Shown here: positions 8,282 through 15,557 of the stretch, piece by piece | Position numbering within the stretch: the first letter of the stretch is position 1 | Layout: each line of letters opens with the position of its first letter | Assembly (NCBI RefSeq): GCF_030440575.1 | Contig: NZ_CP047189.1 | Location: 1,240,001 to 1,304,000 of the forward strand | Length of the DNA: 64,000 nucleotides | Source: Corynebacterium ciconiae DSM 44920 | Lineage (GTDB): Bacteria; Actinomycetota; Actinomycetes; Mycobacteriales; Mycobacteriaceae | Direction of reading: 5' to 3' | The notes under the pieces: generated by a model | Databases searched by the model: none | The model's input: only the letters and a program-made list of their open reading frames with translations | Told to the model about the DNA's origin: nothing | Made by a program: the position numbers and the translations under genes

Positions 8282-8331
8282 GGCGGGCCCGTAGGCCCGC
8301 CGTGAGTAGGCGGGATTCGGCCCGCTCACGG
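8282..8331 (-). promoter_or_regulatory. two tandem stem-loops between pfl and grcA
   Basis: First: GGCGGGCC (8282-8289) / GGCCCGCC (8294-8301), loop CGTA. Second: CCGTGAG (8300-8306) / CTCACGG (8325-8331), extended inside by CGGG/CCCG. They share bases 8300-8301. Neither has a U-tract, so they look like processing or stability elements that let grcA be made in a ratio different from pfl. Confidence 0.6.
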
Positions 8332-8346
8332 GGGATGCCCGTGGTG

Positions 8347-10455
8347 TTAGGCGGGGCAGGTGGTGTCGTCGATAATGAACCCGGCATCCAGAATGCCCAC
8401 CAAGTTGCCCACCTGCTCATCCTTGTCGCGGCCCAAGCCGGACGGGGTGATGGTGTTGGTCAGCGAGATGCCGTCGAGCGCATCCTGGTAGTCCAGCTTG
8501 CCCACCGAGAGCATGGAGGCCACCATGCCGTGGGTGTCGGCGCCGTTTTCGGGGTTGGCGCCGGGGCTGAAGGGAGTGCCGGCTTGGTGCCCGGAAGGGA
8601 AGGAGCCGGTGGCCTTGCCGTAGACCACGTTCGAGGTGATGGTGAGCACGGACTGGGTGGGGATGGCGTCGCGATACATCGGGATGGACTTGATCTTGTC
8701 CATGACGGTGTGCACGATCGTCGCGGCGATGTCATCGGCGCGGTCGTCATCGTTGCCGTAGCGCGGGAAGTCGCCTTCGGTGACATAGTCCACGATCAGG
8801 CCGGTCTCATCGCGCACTGGGGTGACGCTGGCGTACTTGATGGCCGAGAGAGAGTCCGCCACGATCGACAACCCAGCGATACCGCAGCCCATGGTGCGAA
8901 TGATGTCGGAATCGTGCAGCGCCATCTCGATGGCCTCGTAGGCGTAGCGGTCGTGGCAGTAGTGGATGATATTCAGGGCCTCCACATAGGTTCCCACCAC
9001 CCAGTCGAGCATCTCCTCGTATTTTTGCCAGACCTCATCAAAATCAAGCGGGCCATCGCCTTCGATGGGGCTAAACAGTCCTTCCTCGGTGACCTGCTTG
9101 CCGCTGACCTCGTCGCGTCCGCCGTTCATGGCGTACAGCAGGGACTTGGCGGCATTGACGCGGGCGCCAAAGAACTGCATTTGCTTGCCCACAGCCATGG
9201 GGGAGACGCAGCAGGCGATCGCGGCATCATCGCCCCATTGCTCGCGGATCTGCTCATCGGACTCGTATTGAATCGAGGAGGTCTCGATGGAGATAGCGGC
9301 ACAGAAATCCTTATAGCCCTTAGGCAGAGCCGGATCCCAGAAGATGGTGATGTTCGGCTCCGGGGCTGGGCCCAAATTGCGCAGGGTCTGCAGCAAGCGG
9401 AAGGATGTCTTCGTCACCAGCGAGCGGCCATCGGTAGCAAACCCAGCATCAGACCAGGTGGCCCAGTAGGGATCGCCGGAGAAGATCTGGTCATAGTCGA
9501 TGGTGCGTAGGAAGCGCACGATGCGCAGCTTGATCACCAAGGCATCCATAATTTCTTGGGCGTCGTCCTCGGTGATTCGGCCAGCCTTGAGATCGCGCTC
9601 GAAGTAGATGTCGAGGAACGCGGAGAGACGGCCGATCGACATCGCAGCACCATCCTGGGACTTCACCGAGCCCAAGTAGGCGAAGTAGGTCCACTGCACT
9701 GCTTCTTGGGCGGTGGTGGCGGGCCGAGAAATGTCGAAACCATAGGCGGCTGCCATGTTCTTCAGCTTCTTCAGCGCCTTGATCTGCTCGGAGTGCTCCT
9801 CGCGGTAGCGGGCCCAGTGCTCCGAGAAGGCCTCGGTGGCGTGGGCATCTTTAGCGGCCTGCTTCTCCGCGATGAGGGCATCGACACCATAGAGGGCCAC
9901 GCGGCGGTAGTCGCCGATGATGCGGCCACGGCCATAGGCATCGGGCAGGCCAGTGATGATGTGGGAGCTGCGAGCGGCGCGAATGCGCGGGGTGTAGATA
10001 TCGAAAACCGCGTCGTTGTGTGTCTTGCGGTAGGAGGTGAAGATCTTCTTCACATCCTCATTGACGTCCTTGCCGGCCTCCTTGATGGCGGTTTCCACCA
10101 TGCGCCAACCGCCATTAGGCATCATGGCGCGCTTGAGCGGAGTGTCAGTTTGCAGACCGACGATCACATCATCGTCTTCGCTGATGTATCCGGCGGGGAA
10201 GGCATCCACATCCGCCGGGGTGGTGGTATCTACATCGTAGACGCGGCGCTTACGCTCCTCGGAGAGGTAGTTCTTCTCCAAGTGGTTCCACACGCGCATG
10301 GTTTTTTCGGTGGGACCTGCTAGGAAGCTGGCATCACCGTCGTAGGGGGTGTAGTTGCGCTGGATAAAATCGCGCAGGTTGATCTCGCTCTGCCAATCGC
10401 CGGCCGCGAAACCGTCCCATCCAATGTTGTCGGGGTTCAGGGTGTCCTGAGACAC
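8347..10455 (-). CDS. pfl: pyruvate formate-lyase, large part lacking the glycyl-radical domain
   Basis: A 702-residue formate C-acetyltransferase that would convert pyruvate and CoA to acetyl-CoA and formate. The catalytic pair is Cys415-Cys416 in IACCVSPM, matching Cys418-Cys419 of E. coli PflB (760 residues). The protein ends at [21 protein letters not shown], just where the E. coli enzyme continues into its radical domain; no RVSGYAV motif is present. That domain is encoded by grcA 113 bases downstream. The end is a clean stop with hairpins after it, not an obvious frameshift. Start is GTG with AGGTGA four bases upstream. The product is cytoplasmic, active anaerobically. Confidence 0.95.
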   Translation of the reverse strand: MSQDTLNPDNIGWDGFAAGDWQSEINLRDFIQRNYTPYDGDASFLAGPTEKTMRVWNHLEKNYLSEERKRRVYDVDTTTPADVDAFPAGYISEDDDVIVGLQTDTPLKRAMMPNGGWRMVETAIKEAGKDVNEDVKKIFTSYRKTHNDAVFDIYTPRIRAARSSHIITGLPDAYGRGRIIGDYRRVALYGVDALIAEKQAAKDAHATEAFSEHWARYREEHSEQIKALKKLKNMAAAYGFDISRPATTAQEAVQWTYFAYLGSVKSQDGAAMSIGRLSAFLDIYFERDLKAGRITEDDAQEIMDALVIKLRIVRFLRTIDYDQIFSGDPYWATWSDAGFATDGRSLVTKTSFRLLQTLRNLGPAPEPNITIFWDPALPKGYKDFCAAISIETSSIQYESDEQIREQWGDDAAIACCVSPMAVGKQMQFFGARVNAAKSLLYAMNGGRDEVSGKQVTEEGLFSPIEGDGPLDFDEVWQKYEEMLDWVVGTYVEALNIIHYCHDRYAYEAIEMALHDSDIIRTMGCGIAGLSIVADSLSAIKYASVTPVRDETGLIVDYVTEGDFPRYGNDDDRADDIAATIVHTVMDKIKSIPMYRDAIPTQSVLTITSNVVYGKATGSFPSGHQAGTPFSPGANPENGADTHGMVASMLSVGKLDYQDALDGISLTNTITPSGLGRDKDEQVGNLVGILDAGFIIDDTTCPA

Positions 10456-10832
10456 GCGTTCACCTAGCCCTTCACTCTGTTGCGTTCAACGAGCCGGGAG
10501 GCCACTGCACACCTTAGTGGGATCCCGACCTTGATGTACGGGTGTATGTCCACATCGCATACTACGCCGCTGACTGAAGGGCTTCGCAGGCTTATCGACG
10601 CCCACCTCTACCGCCCCCGCCCAGTGGTGGGATGTCAAGTAGGCGCGAGTGAGGTTAGCGAAACAAACGCGCTGGCTGAGAGTTTTTTCTTGTATGTCAG
10701 ACGATTTACTTGTGTGGGAAATGGGGGTGGAAGGTGTCCGAGAGCTATAGATTGTGATAAATGCAACGCGGCCACAACCCCCAGTTAGGGGTGTGGCCGC
10801 GGGTGGCGGAGGATGCTGCGCCGGCGCTGGGC
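10456..10832. promoter_or_regulatory. pfl upstream region
   Basis: 377 bases between ndh (ends 10833) and pfl (starts 10455), both minus strand. It contains a TTGACA (complement of 10633-10638) that could be a -35 element, a copy of the GTCGATAAG word (10590-10602 as GCTTATCGACGCC), and the ndh terminator at its right end. I cannot assign an anaerobic regulator site with confidence, and I see no gene. Confidence 0.4.
10768..10800 (-). terminator. ndh terminator hairpin
   Basis: GCGGCCACAACCCC pairs with GGGGTGTGGCCGC, one bulged base, short loop, about 35 bases past the ndh stop. On the minus strand it is followed by GTTGCATTTA, a poor U-tract. Confidence 0.6.
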
Positions 10833-12260
10833 TTAGTTGCCCTTCTCCAGCTGTTCCAGCTTCTTTTCGTCGAGGGAGTAGCGGCGGGTTTCCGCAGCCT
10901 CCACAGACAGGCCGTCTTCGGCGCTAAGCTCAGCCAGCTTGTTCAAACCATTGCGGCCGTGCAGCTGCTGGCGGGTGGTGGTGATCTGCCAGCGAGCGCG
11001 GGAGAGCACGTTCAGGCCCCAGGACATCGCAGCCACGAATCGGTTGCGGAAGCCCACCAAGAACATCACGTGCACGGCAAGCCACAGCACCCAACCGATG
11101 AAGCCGGTGACCTCAATGCGGCCCATCTTCACCACAGCGGAGAAGCGAGAGACAGTGGCCATCGAGCCCTTGTCGTAGTATTCGAAGGGCTCGCGGGCGG
11201 CGATGGTGCCCTGTTCTGCGGCGATCACATCGGCGGCATATTCACCGGCCTGGATGGCCACCTGGGCCACGCCGGGCAGGTTGTTGCAGTTCATCATGTC
11301 GCCGACGACGAAGATGTTCTTGCTCTCACCCGGGGTGAGGTCCTCATTGACCAGCACACGGCCGGCACGGTCGACCTCGGCTCCGGTTTGGGCGGCAATC
11401 AGCTTGCCCAGCGGGGAGGCCTGGACGCCGGCGGACCAGATCTTGCAGTAAGACGGGATGGTGGTCTCGGTGTCATCCTGCATGTTCTTGTAGGTGACGG
11501 ATTCGGCATCCACATTGGTGACCATGGAGTTCAGGCGCACGGACACACCAAGCTTCTCCAGCTGTCGCTGCGCCTTGCGGCCCAACCGCTTGCCGAAGGG
11601 CGGCAGCACCTGCGGGGCGCCGTCGAGAAGCAAAATGCGGGCGTTGGCCGGGTTGATGTTGGTGTAGCGGCCCGCGAGGGTGCGGTGAGCCATCTCGGCG
11701 AGCTGGCCTGCGAGCTCCACGCCGGTGGGGCCGGCGCCGACGACGACGAAGGTGAGATAACGCTCGCGCTCGGCCGGGTCGGTGGCCAGCTCGGCGCGCT
11801 CGAAGGCGCCGATGATGCGGGCGCGGATTTCGAGGGCGTCGTCGATGGACTTCATGCCCGGTGCGAACTCTGCGAAGTGCTCGTTACCGAAGTAGGACTG
11901 GCCGGCACCGGCGGCGACAATGAGGGAGTCGTAGCTATAGACCCGCTTGATGTCGCCGAGCTCGGCGGTCACCGTCTGCTCCTCGGCGTTGACATCAGTG
12001 ACCTCGCCCTTGACGATGTTGATATTGTCCTGATTCTTCAGCACCTGGCGGTTGGCAGGGGCGATCTCGCCAGAAGAAAGCAGGCCGGTGGCCACCTGAT
12101 ACAGCAGCGGCTGGAAGAGGTGGTGGTTGGTGCGGTCGATGATAGTGACATCAACATCGGCGTCTTTGAGGCGCTGAGCAGCGAAAATGCCGCCGAAGCC
12201 GGAGCCGATAATCACCACGTGGTGGCGGCCGCTCTCTGGGCGGAAGGGCTGGTCAGACAT
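10833..12260 (-). CDS. ndh: type II NADH dehydrogenase (NADH:menaquinone oxidoreductase)
   Basis: A 475-residue flavoprotein that passes electrons from NADH to menaquinone without pumping protons. The N-terminal FAD motif is HVVIIGSGFGGIFAAQRL, the second dinucleotide motif is FVVVGAGPTGVELAGQLAE (NADH), and the FAD-binding IFVVGDMMNC lies near residue 310. Hydrophobic segments after residue 375 (GFIGWVLWLAVHVMFLVGF) anchor it to the membrane face, as in other corynebacterial Ndh. Start: ATG of MSDQPFRP, with AAGGAG nine bases upstream. It is divergent from ufaA, an arrangement I recall from C. glutamicum. Confidence 0.96.
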   Translation of the reverse strand: MSDQPFRPESGRHHVVIIGSGFGGIFAAQRLKDADVDVTIIDRTNHHLFQPLLYQVATGLLSSGEIAPANRQVLKNQDNINIVKGEVTDVNAEEQTVTAELGDIKRVYSYDSLIVAAGAGQSYFGNEHFAEFAPGMKSIDDALEIRARIIGAFERAELATDPAERERYLTFVVVGAGPTGVELAGQLAEMAHRTLAGRYTNINPANARILLLDGAPQVLPPFGKRLGRKAQRQLEKLGVSVRLNSMVTNVDAESVTYKNMQDDTETTIPSYCKIWSAGVQASPLGKLIAAQTGAEVDRAGRVLVNEDLTPGESKNIFVVGDMMNCNNLPGVAQVAIQAGEYAADVIAAEQGTIAAREPFEYYDKGSMATVSRFSAVVKMGRIEVTGFIGWVLWLAVHVMFLVGFRNRFVAAMSWGLNVLSRARWQITTTRQQLHGRNGLNKLAELSAEDGLSVEAAETRRYSLDEKKLEQLEKGN

Positions 12261-12660
12261 AACGATAAACTCCTTGAAACACAAAACAGATTCCCGCGCG
12301 CCCCGCTGACATATATATAAGGGCCCCGTGCTGGCGGGCGTTAAGGCCACACCAGGCGCAAGGCAGGGGCGCGCACAGATGCACAGTCTATACCCCAGCC
12401 GTGGTGATAGAAAACACAGCCATGCTGAGGCGGAGCGCCCATGCATGTGGTAATTGTGTTGCTCTGCGTAGGCTGCGGCCCTGCCTCCCCGAGCTTCACT
12501 GCGCGGAGTTCTACCATGGTGTTTCGAATGATGATGGAGCAACGAGGCGAGCCTGCGCGTCCTCTCAGCGTCCGCCGCGGTCGTGTTGGCGTTGTCGATG
12601 CGGGTGGTCGCGATCGCGCGTGTGCTTCAGCTCGAAGTCGGAAAGGTAGCCGCAGAATCT
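12261..12660. promoter_or_regulatory. ndh / ufaA divergent promoter region
   Basis: 400 bases. Minus-strand -10 candidates for ndh are the TATATAT tract around 12311-12319 and TATAGACT (complement of 12385-12392). Several ATGs in the ufaA frame fall in the right part, so the ufaA start is uncertain. No separate gene is supported. Confidence 0.4.
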
Positions 12661-13983
12661 ATGCCCCGTTATAAGGCCAGCCACTTAGCGCATGTTGATG
12701 CGCAACGGTGGCCGGGAGTGGCCACCGTGCCGGTCGCGTGGAGCGACCGCTTCGCCTCGTGGCGGCTGCGGCGCGTAGAGGCCCACTTTGCGCGGGCCCT
12801 CGCTGACGTCGGTCTGACAGTGGGCACCTCTCTCGAGGATGCCGACGTGGTGGTGGACCACGAGGAGCTGTTCTACCGGCTATCCGATGGTGGCTGGCTG
12901 GGTCTGGCGGAAAGCTTTATGGCAGGGGAGTGGCGCGCCCGTGATCTAGGTGCGGTGCTCAGTGCCCTGCTGGCCACCACCTTCGGTCCGCCGCGCCGGC
13001 TACCACCTCGGGGAGCTTACGAGGGTGGGGAACTGCCCGCAGCACTTAGTGAGTTCACCTCCACCGATAGCATTCACGATGGCGGCGGCATGTTCGCCTC
13101 GGGCGTGGCCACCACCGAGCGGGTGACGCGTAAAAGCTACACCCACACCTCGCGGCCGAAGGCCGAGGCCCCGCATCACTTTGTGGACGATACGCGTATC
13201 TCCGCCCCTGCGGCAGTAGATCGCGCCGATCTGGTGGACGCACAAAACCGGGCCATTGATTGTTTGCTGGACGCCGCTCACGTGGGCGGGGGCCGCGATG
13301 TGCTGGAATATCCCCTCTCGCGCGGCGCCATGGCCATTCGGGCCGCCCAGCGCGGGGCAAGTGTAGACGCACTGAGTCCCGACCCTGATTTTGTGGCCGC
13401 GGTAGATGGAAGCGTGCAGCTTGCCGGGGTATCTGATTCCGTCTACATCCACACCATCGATCACCCCATTGCCACCCGCGAGGATTGGCGGTCTCGCTAT
13501 GAATCGATCGTGAGCTTGGACAAGCTCGTGCCTATGGGCGGGGACGGACAGCGGGACTTCTTCCGCGCTATTGACCGCATGCTCTCAGTGGGAGGTTTCG
13601 CCGCAATCCAGACCCTCGCCGAGGGGCCTAATTTCTCCGCTGTCACCAAGCAGGCACTCGCCGTGGAACGCGCCTATATTTGGCCCGCCATGGATTATCC
13701 GAGCGTCGAGGAGCTGCACAAGACAGTGGATCGCGATACCTCCTTGCGCATTATTGGCGAGATGCACTTCGCCTCCCACTATGCGCAGGTTGCGGCTTTA
13801 CAGGGGGAGCTTTTCGACGCCAACTCGCGCGATGCTGCCGCCGCCGGCTTCGATGTGACCTTTAGGAGGCTGTGGCGCTTCCATCTTGCGCTGCAGCAGG
13901 CCCTGCTAGAGCAGATGCATCTTGATGCCCTGCAGCTGCGTCTGACCTCCCGCAGTCGAGCTGGCCGCGCCGGTGAGAGATAA
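12661..13983 (+). CDS. ufaA: cyclopropane-fatty-acid-synthase-like protein with degraded SAM motif
   Basis: A 440-residue protein of the CFA synthase/UfaA type. The N-terminal half carries the family's VDHEELFYRLSDGGWLGLAESFMAGEW segment, and the end (ITFRRLW-type: VTFRRLWRFHLALQQALLEQMHLD) matches the C-terminal helices. The gene position divergent from ndh also fits ufaA. The SAM-binding motif I, normally E-x-G-x-G-W-G, is here DVLEYPLSRGAMAIRAAQRG: two of three glycines are replaced. Whether it still binds SAM is doubtful. The start is uncertain: ATG at 12661 fits family alignments from memory, but in-frame ATGs exist at 12598 and 12583. Confidence 0.75.
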   Translation: MPRYKASHLAHVDAQRWPGVATVPVAWSDRFASWRLRRVEAHFARALADVGLTVGTSLEDADVVVDHEELFYRLSDGGWLGLAESFMAGEWRARDLGAVLSALLATTFGPPRRLPPRGAYEGGELPAALSEFTSTDSIHDGGGMFASGVATTERVTRKSYTHTSRPKAEAPHHFVDDTRISAPAAVDRADLVDAQNRAIDCLLDAAHVGGGRDVLEYPLSRGAMAIRAAQRGASVDALSPDPDFVAAVDGSVQLAGVSDSVYIHTIDHPIATREDWRSRYESIVSLDKLVPMGGDGQRDFFRAIDRMLSVGGFAAIQTLAEGPNFSAVTKQALAVERAYIWPAMDYPSVEELHKTVDRDTSLRIIGEMHFASHYAQVAALQGELFDANSRDAAAAGFDVTFRRLWRFHLALQQALLEQMHLDALQLRLTSRSRAGRAGER

Positions 13984-14048
13984 AGAAACCACTAGTGTGC
14001 ACGGCAGCTGAAAGCGTGCGCGGCAGCGGAGGCTTATAGCGCAAATAG

Positions 14049-14088
14049 ACCTCACGCCCCAGACCATGACAGGCCTAGGGCGTGAGGT
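14049..14088 (-). terminator. terminator of the 38-residue gene
   Basis: ACCTCACGCCC (14049-14059) pairs perfectly with GGGCGTGAGGT (14078-14088), 18-base loop, just past the stop at 14108. The minus strand continues CTATTTGCG. Confidence 0.65.
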
Positions 14089-14107
14089 GACTCTTGGGCG
14101 AGCTAGT

Positions 14108-14224
14108 TTAGATAGCGCCGAAGATCTGGCCGGCGCCGCCGAGAATCTTCTCGACGATCTCGACGGCGAAGTCGAGTGCGTCCTGGTCGAAGTAGCCGGG
14201 GTGCGGTGCTTGTCCGGTAGGCAT
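14108..14224 (-). CDS. 38-residue mycomembrane-type small protein
   Basis: Encodes MPTGQAPHPG followed by an amphipathic and then hydrophobic helix (YFDQDALDFAVEIVEKILGG, AGQIFGAI). There is no signal peptide. AAAGGAC lies six bases before the ATG, and a terminator hairpin follows, so expression is well supported. Very short, signal-less, helix-forming proteins of this kind resemble corynebacterial PorA/PorH mycomembrane channel proteins, which are O-mycoloylated, but I see no alignable identity. It is last of four minus-strand genes of similar character. Call: probable cell-envelope peptide, possibly pore-forming; function is inferred. Confidence 0.65.
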   Translation of the reverse strand: MPTGQAPHPGYFDQDALDFAVEIVEKILGGAGQIFGAI

Positions 14225-14262
14225 AGAGATGTCCTTTCCTATTAAAGGGAAAACGGGCTGTA

Positions 14263-14832
14263 TTAGCGGATAGTGATGGTGGCGCCGGGATCGGTCAGCT
14301 TGGTGTAGGCGGCCAGCGGGGCGACGCGCTCACACTGGAGCACGCAGCTCGGGTCCGCCTTCTCCGGGCGACCGTCGCGGCGGACGTCCTCAGCGTTGTA
14401 CACGGTAGGAACGGCAACAACCTTCTCGCCGGGCACCGCGCGGCTCGGAATGAACACACGCAGGTTGGAGTGCAGCTTGCCCTCCTCGGTGGCGCGGTAG
14501 GTCAGCCAAGTGTAGACACCCCAGTCGCGGCCGGTGCCCGGCTCGCGGAGGGTGACTCGCACCGTGTAGTACAGGCCCGGGGTAAAGCCGGTGCCGGTGA
14601 ACTGAACGCGAGCCCAAGTACCCGGGCTCACTTCCTTGGCGTCGGAATCGGCGGCAGTGAAGGATACGCCCTCTACGGCGCCTTCAGCACGGTTCGGATT
14701 CACGGGGGACTCGATCACCTGGGTGGGATCCCACCACGGGCGGTCCTGCACGGCGCTGGCAGTACCAACGCCGGCACAGAGAGTGCTCACGGCGATGACA
14801 CAAGCGGTGATTCCTTTTGTCAATGAACGCAT
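14263..14832 (-). CDS. secreted protein of unknown function
   Basis: A 189-residue protein with a clear Sec signal peptide: MRSLTKGITACVIAVSTLC then AGVGTASA, with likely cleavage before VQDRPWW. The mature part looks like an all-beta domain (VSPGTWARVQFTGTGFTPG, YYTVRVTLREPG) and has two cysteines in PSCVLQCERV near the end that could form a disulfide. I do not recognise a family. It lies between two genes for signal-less mycomembrane-type peptides, which suggests an envelope role. A terminator hairpin (14875-14907) just upstream means it has its own promoter. The start is the ATG of MRSLTK; upstream codons in frame cross the terminator. Confidence 0.8.
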   Translation of the reverse strand: MRSLTKGITACVIAVSTLCAGVGTASAVQDRPWWDPTQVIESPVNPNRAEGAVEGVSFTAADSDAKEVSPGTWARVQFTGTGFTPGLYYTVRVTLREPGTGRDWGVYTWLTYRATEEGKLHSNLRVFIPSRAVPGEKVVAVPTVYNAEDVRRDGRPEKADPSCVLQCERVAPLAAYTKLTDPGATITIR

Positions 14833-14874
14833 AATATTCTCTCGAGTTAGGTCTAGGTTTGGTGAGAAAAGAAA

Positions 14875-14907
14875 AGCGGCGGGCCGCTCAAAGGTCGGCC
14901 CGCCGCT
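14875..14907 (-). terminator. strong Rho-independent terminator after the 48-residue gene
   Basis: AGCGGCGGGCC (14875-14885) pairs perfectly with GGCCCGCCGCT (14897-14907). On the minus strand it is followed directly by TTTTCTTTTC. This is the best canonical terminator in the window. Confidence 0.85.
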
Positions 14908-14932
14908 AAGCACTGAGCACGGTGTGCGTGCG

Positions 14933-15079
14933 TTAGACGACACCAGCGGCGAAGCCGAGCATCGCCTTAGCGGCATCAACTAGTGCAGGTCCAACCTCTT
15001 GGAACCAGTGAACCGCCGGAATGGGGTCGCTGGGCGGGTCGAGCGGAATACCTGCGTTAGGGTCGTGATCTGCACCCAT
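14933..15079 (-). CDS. 48-residue mycomembrane-type small protein
   Basis: Encodes MGADHDPNAGIPLDPPSDPI followed by a predicted helix (PAVHWFQEVGPALVDAAKAM, LGFAAGVV). There is no signal peptide. The Pro/Asp-rich start and C-terminal hydrophobic helix resemble the neighbouring 38- and 87-residue products. AAAGGA lies seven bases before the ATG, and a strong terminator follows 26 bases after the stop, so this is very likely a real highly expressed gene. It sits 64 bases after the 87-residue gene and probably shares its promoter. Resemblance to PorA/PorH is in size and character only; function is inferred. Confidence 0.65.
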   Translation of the reverse strand: MGADHDPNAGIPLDPPSDPIPAVHWFQEVGPALVDAAKAMLGFAAGVV

Positions 15080-15143
15080 GATGTAATCCTTTCGCCTGGA
15101 AGTGCTTCGGACGTGCTAGCTACTAGCCAGCACTACTGGAGTC

Positions 15144-15407
15144 TTAGGCCAGCTTGCCGACGAGGCCCAGGATGGCGACGGTGAGGTCGACAGCGTTGGA
15201 GAAGAAGCTGTCAACGTTGTCGGCGCTGATCTCGGAGGAGAAAGCGTCGAGGCTGGAGGTGTCAGCGGAGCCGGTGGTCCCCTCGGCGCCCGGCAGCTCG
15301 GTGCCCGGCAGGTCGGTGCCCGGCAGCTCGGTGTCGGGGGTGTCCACGACGGGGGTCTCGGCGATGGGGGTCTCGTTGATGGTGTCGTTCTCAACTGCGT
15401 TGTCCAT
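15144..15407 (-). CDS. 87-residue acidic mycomembrane-type protein with LPG repeats
   Basis: Starts MDNAVENDTINETP, then an acidic Thr/Pro region with near-tandem TELPG-TDLPG-TELPG units made of 15-base DNA repeats, and ends in a helix (SFFSNAVDLTVAILGLVGKLA). No signal peptide, no cysteine. AAGGAG stands five bases before the ATG. Many Ser/Thr residues could carry O-mycolate as in PorA/PorH; that is a guess. It is the first gene of the small-protein cluster and has the GTAAC array 75-150 bases upstream. Repeat number may vary between strains. It is likely a cell-envelope protein; the exact role is unknown. Confidence 0.75.
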   Translation of the reverse strand: MDNAVENDTINETPIAETPVVDTPDTELPGTDLPGTELPGAEGTTGSADTSSLDAFSSEISADNVDSFFSNAVDLTVAILGLVGKLA

Positions 15408-15428
15408 GAAAACTCCTTATGAGTTGGG

Positions 15429-15446
15429 ATCTCGACTTAACGAGAT
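15429..15446 (-). promoter_or_regulatory. palindrome upstream of the 87-residue gene
   Basis: ATCTCG-acttaa-CGAGAT, perfect arms, 22 bases before the start codon. It may be a leader hairpin that affects mRNA stability, or an operator. Confidence 0.4.
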
Positions 15447-15481
15447 ACTTCGGAATTCAGCGCATAATGCGCCTCTTACTA

Positions 15482-15557
15482 GTAACTCGCGTGGTGTGAA
15501 GTAACTCTCAGTAACGCCTCACCAGCTCGTTACGATGAAGACTATCCGACCCGTTAC
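15482..15557 (-). promoter_or_regulatory. array of five GTAAC motifs
   Basis: GTAAC on the plus strand at 15482-15486, 15501-15505 and 15511-15515 (the last two as a direct repeat with 5-base spacer), and the reverse orientation GTTAC at 15529-15533 and 15553-15557. Response regulators of the OmpR class, such as actinobacterial MtrA, recognise direct repeats of this kind. The regulator here is inferred. Confidence 0.5.

Noticed and set aside
8302..9510. Long open frame antisense to pfl
   Set aside because: It is a shadow of the GC-rich third-codon pattern of pfl; the product is low-complexity Gly/Val/Asp and has no family resemblance.
10480..10760. FNR- or GlxR-type site before pfl
   Set aside because: Half-sites such as TGTGA occur (10753), but no full palindrome with correct spacing could be found.
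10761..12320. 519-codon open frame antisense to ndh
   Set aside because: Same cause: high GC at third positions of ndh opens the opposite strand. The Ndh motifs on the minus strand are unambiguous.
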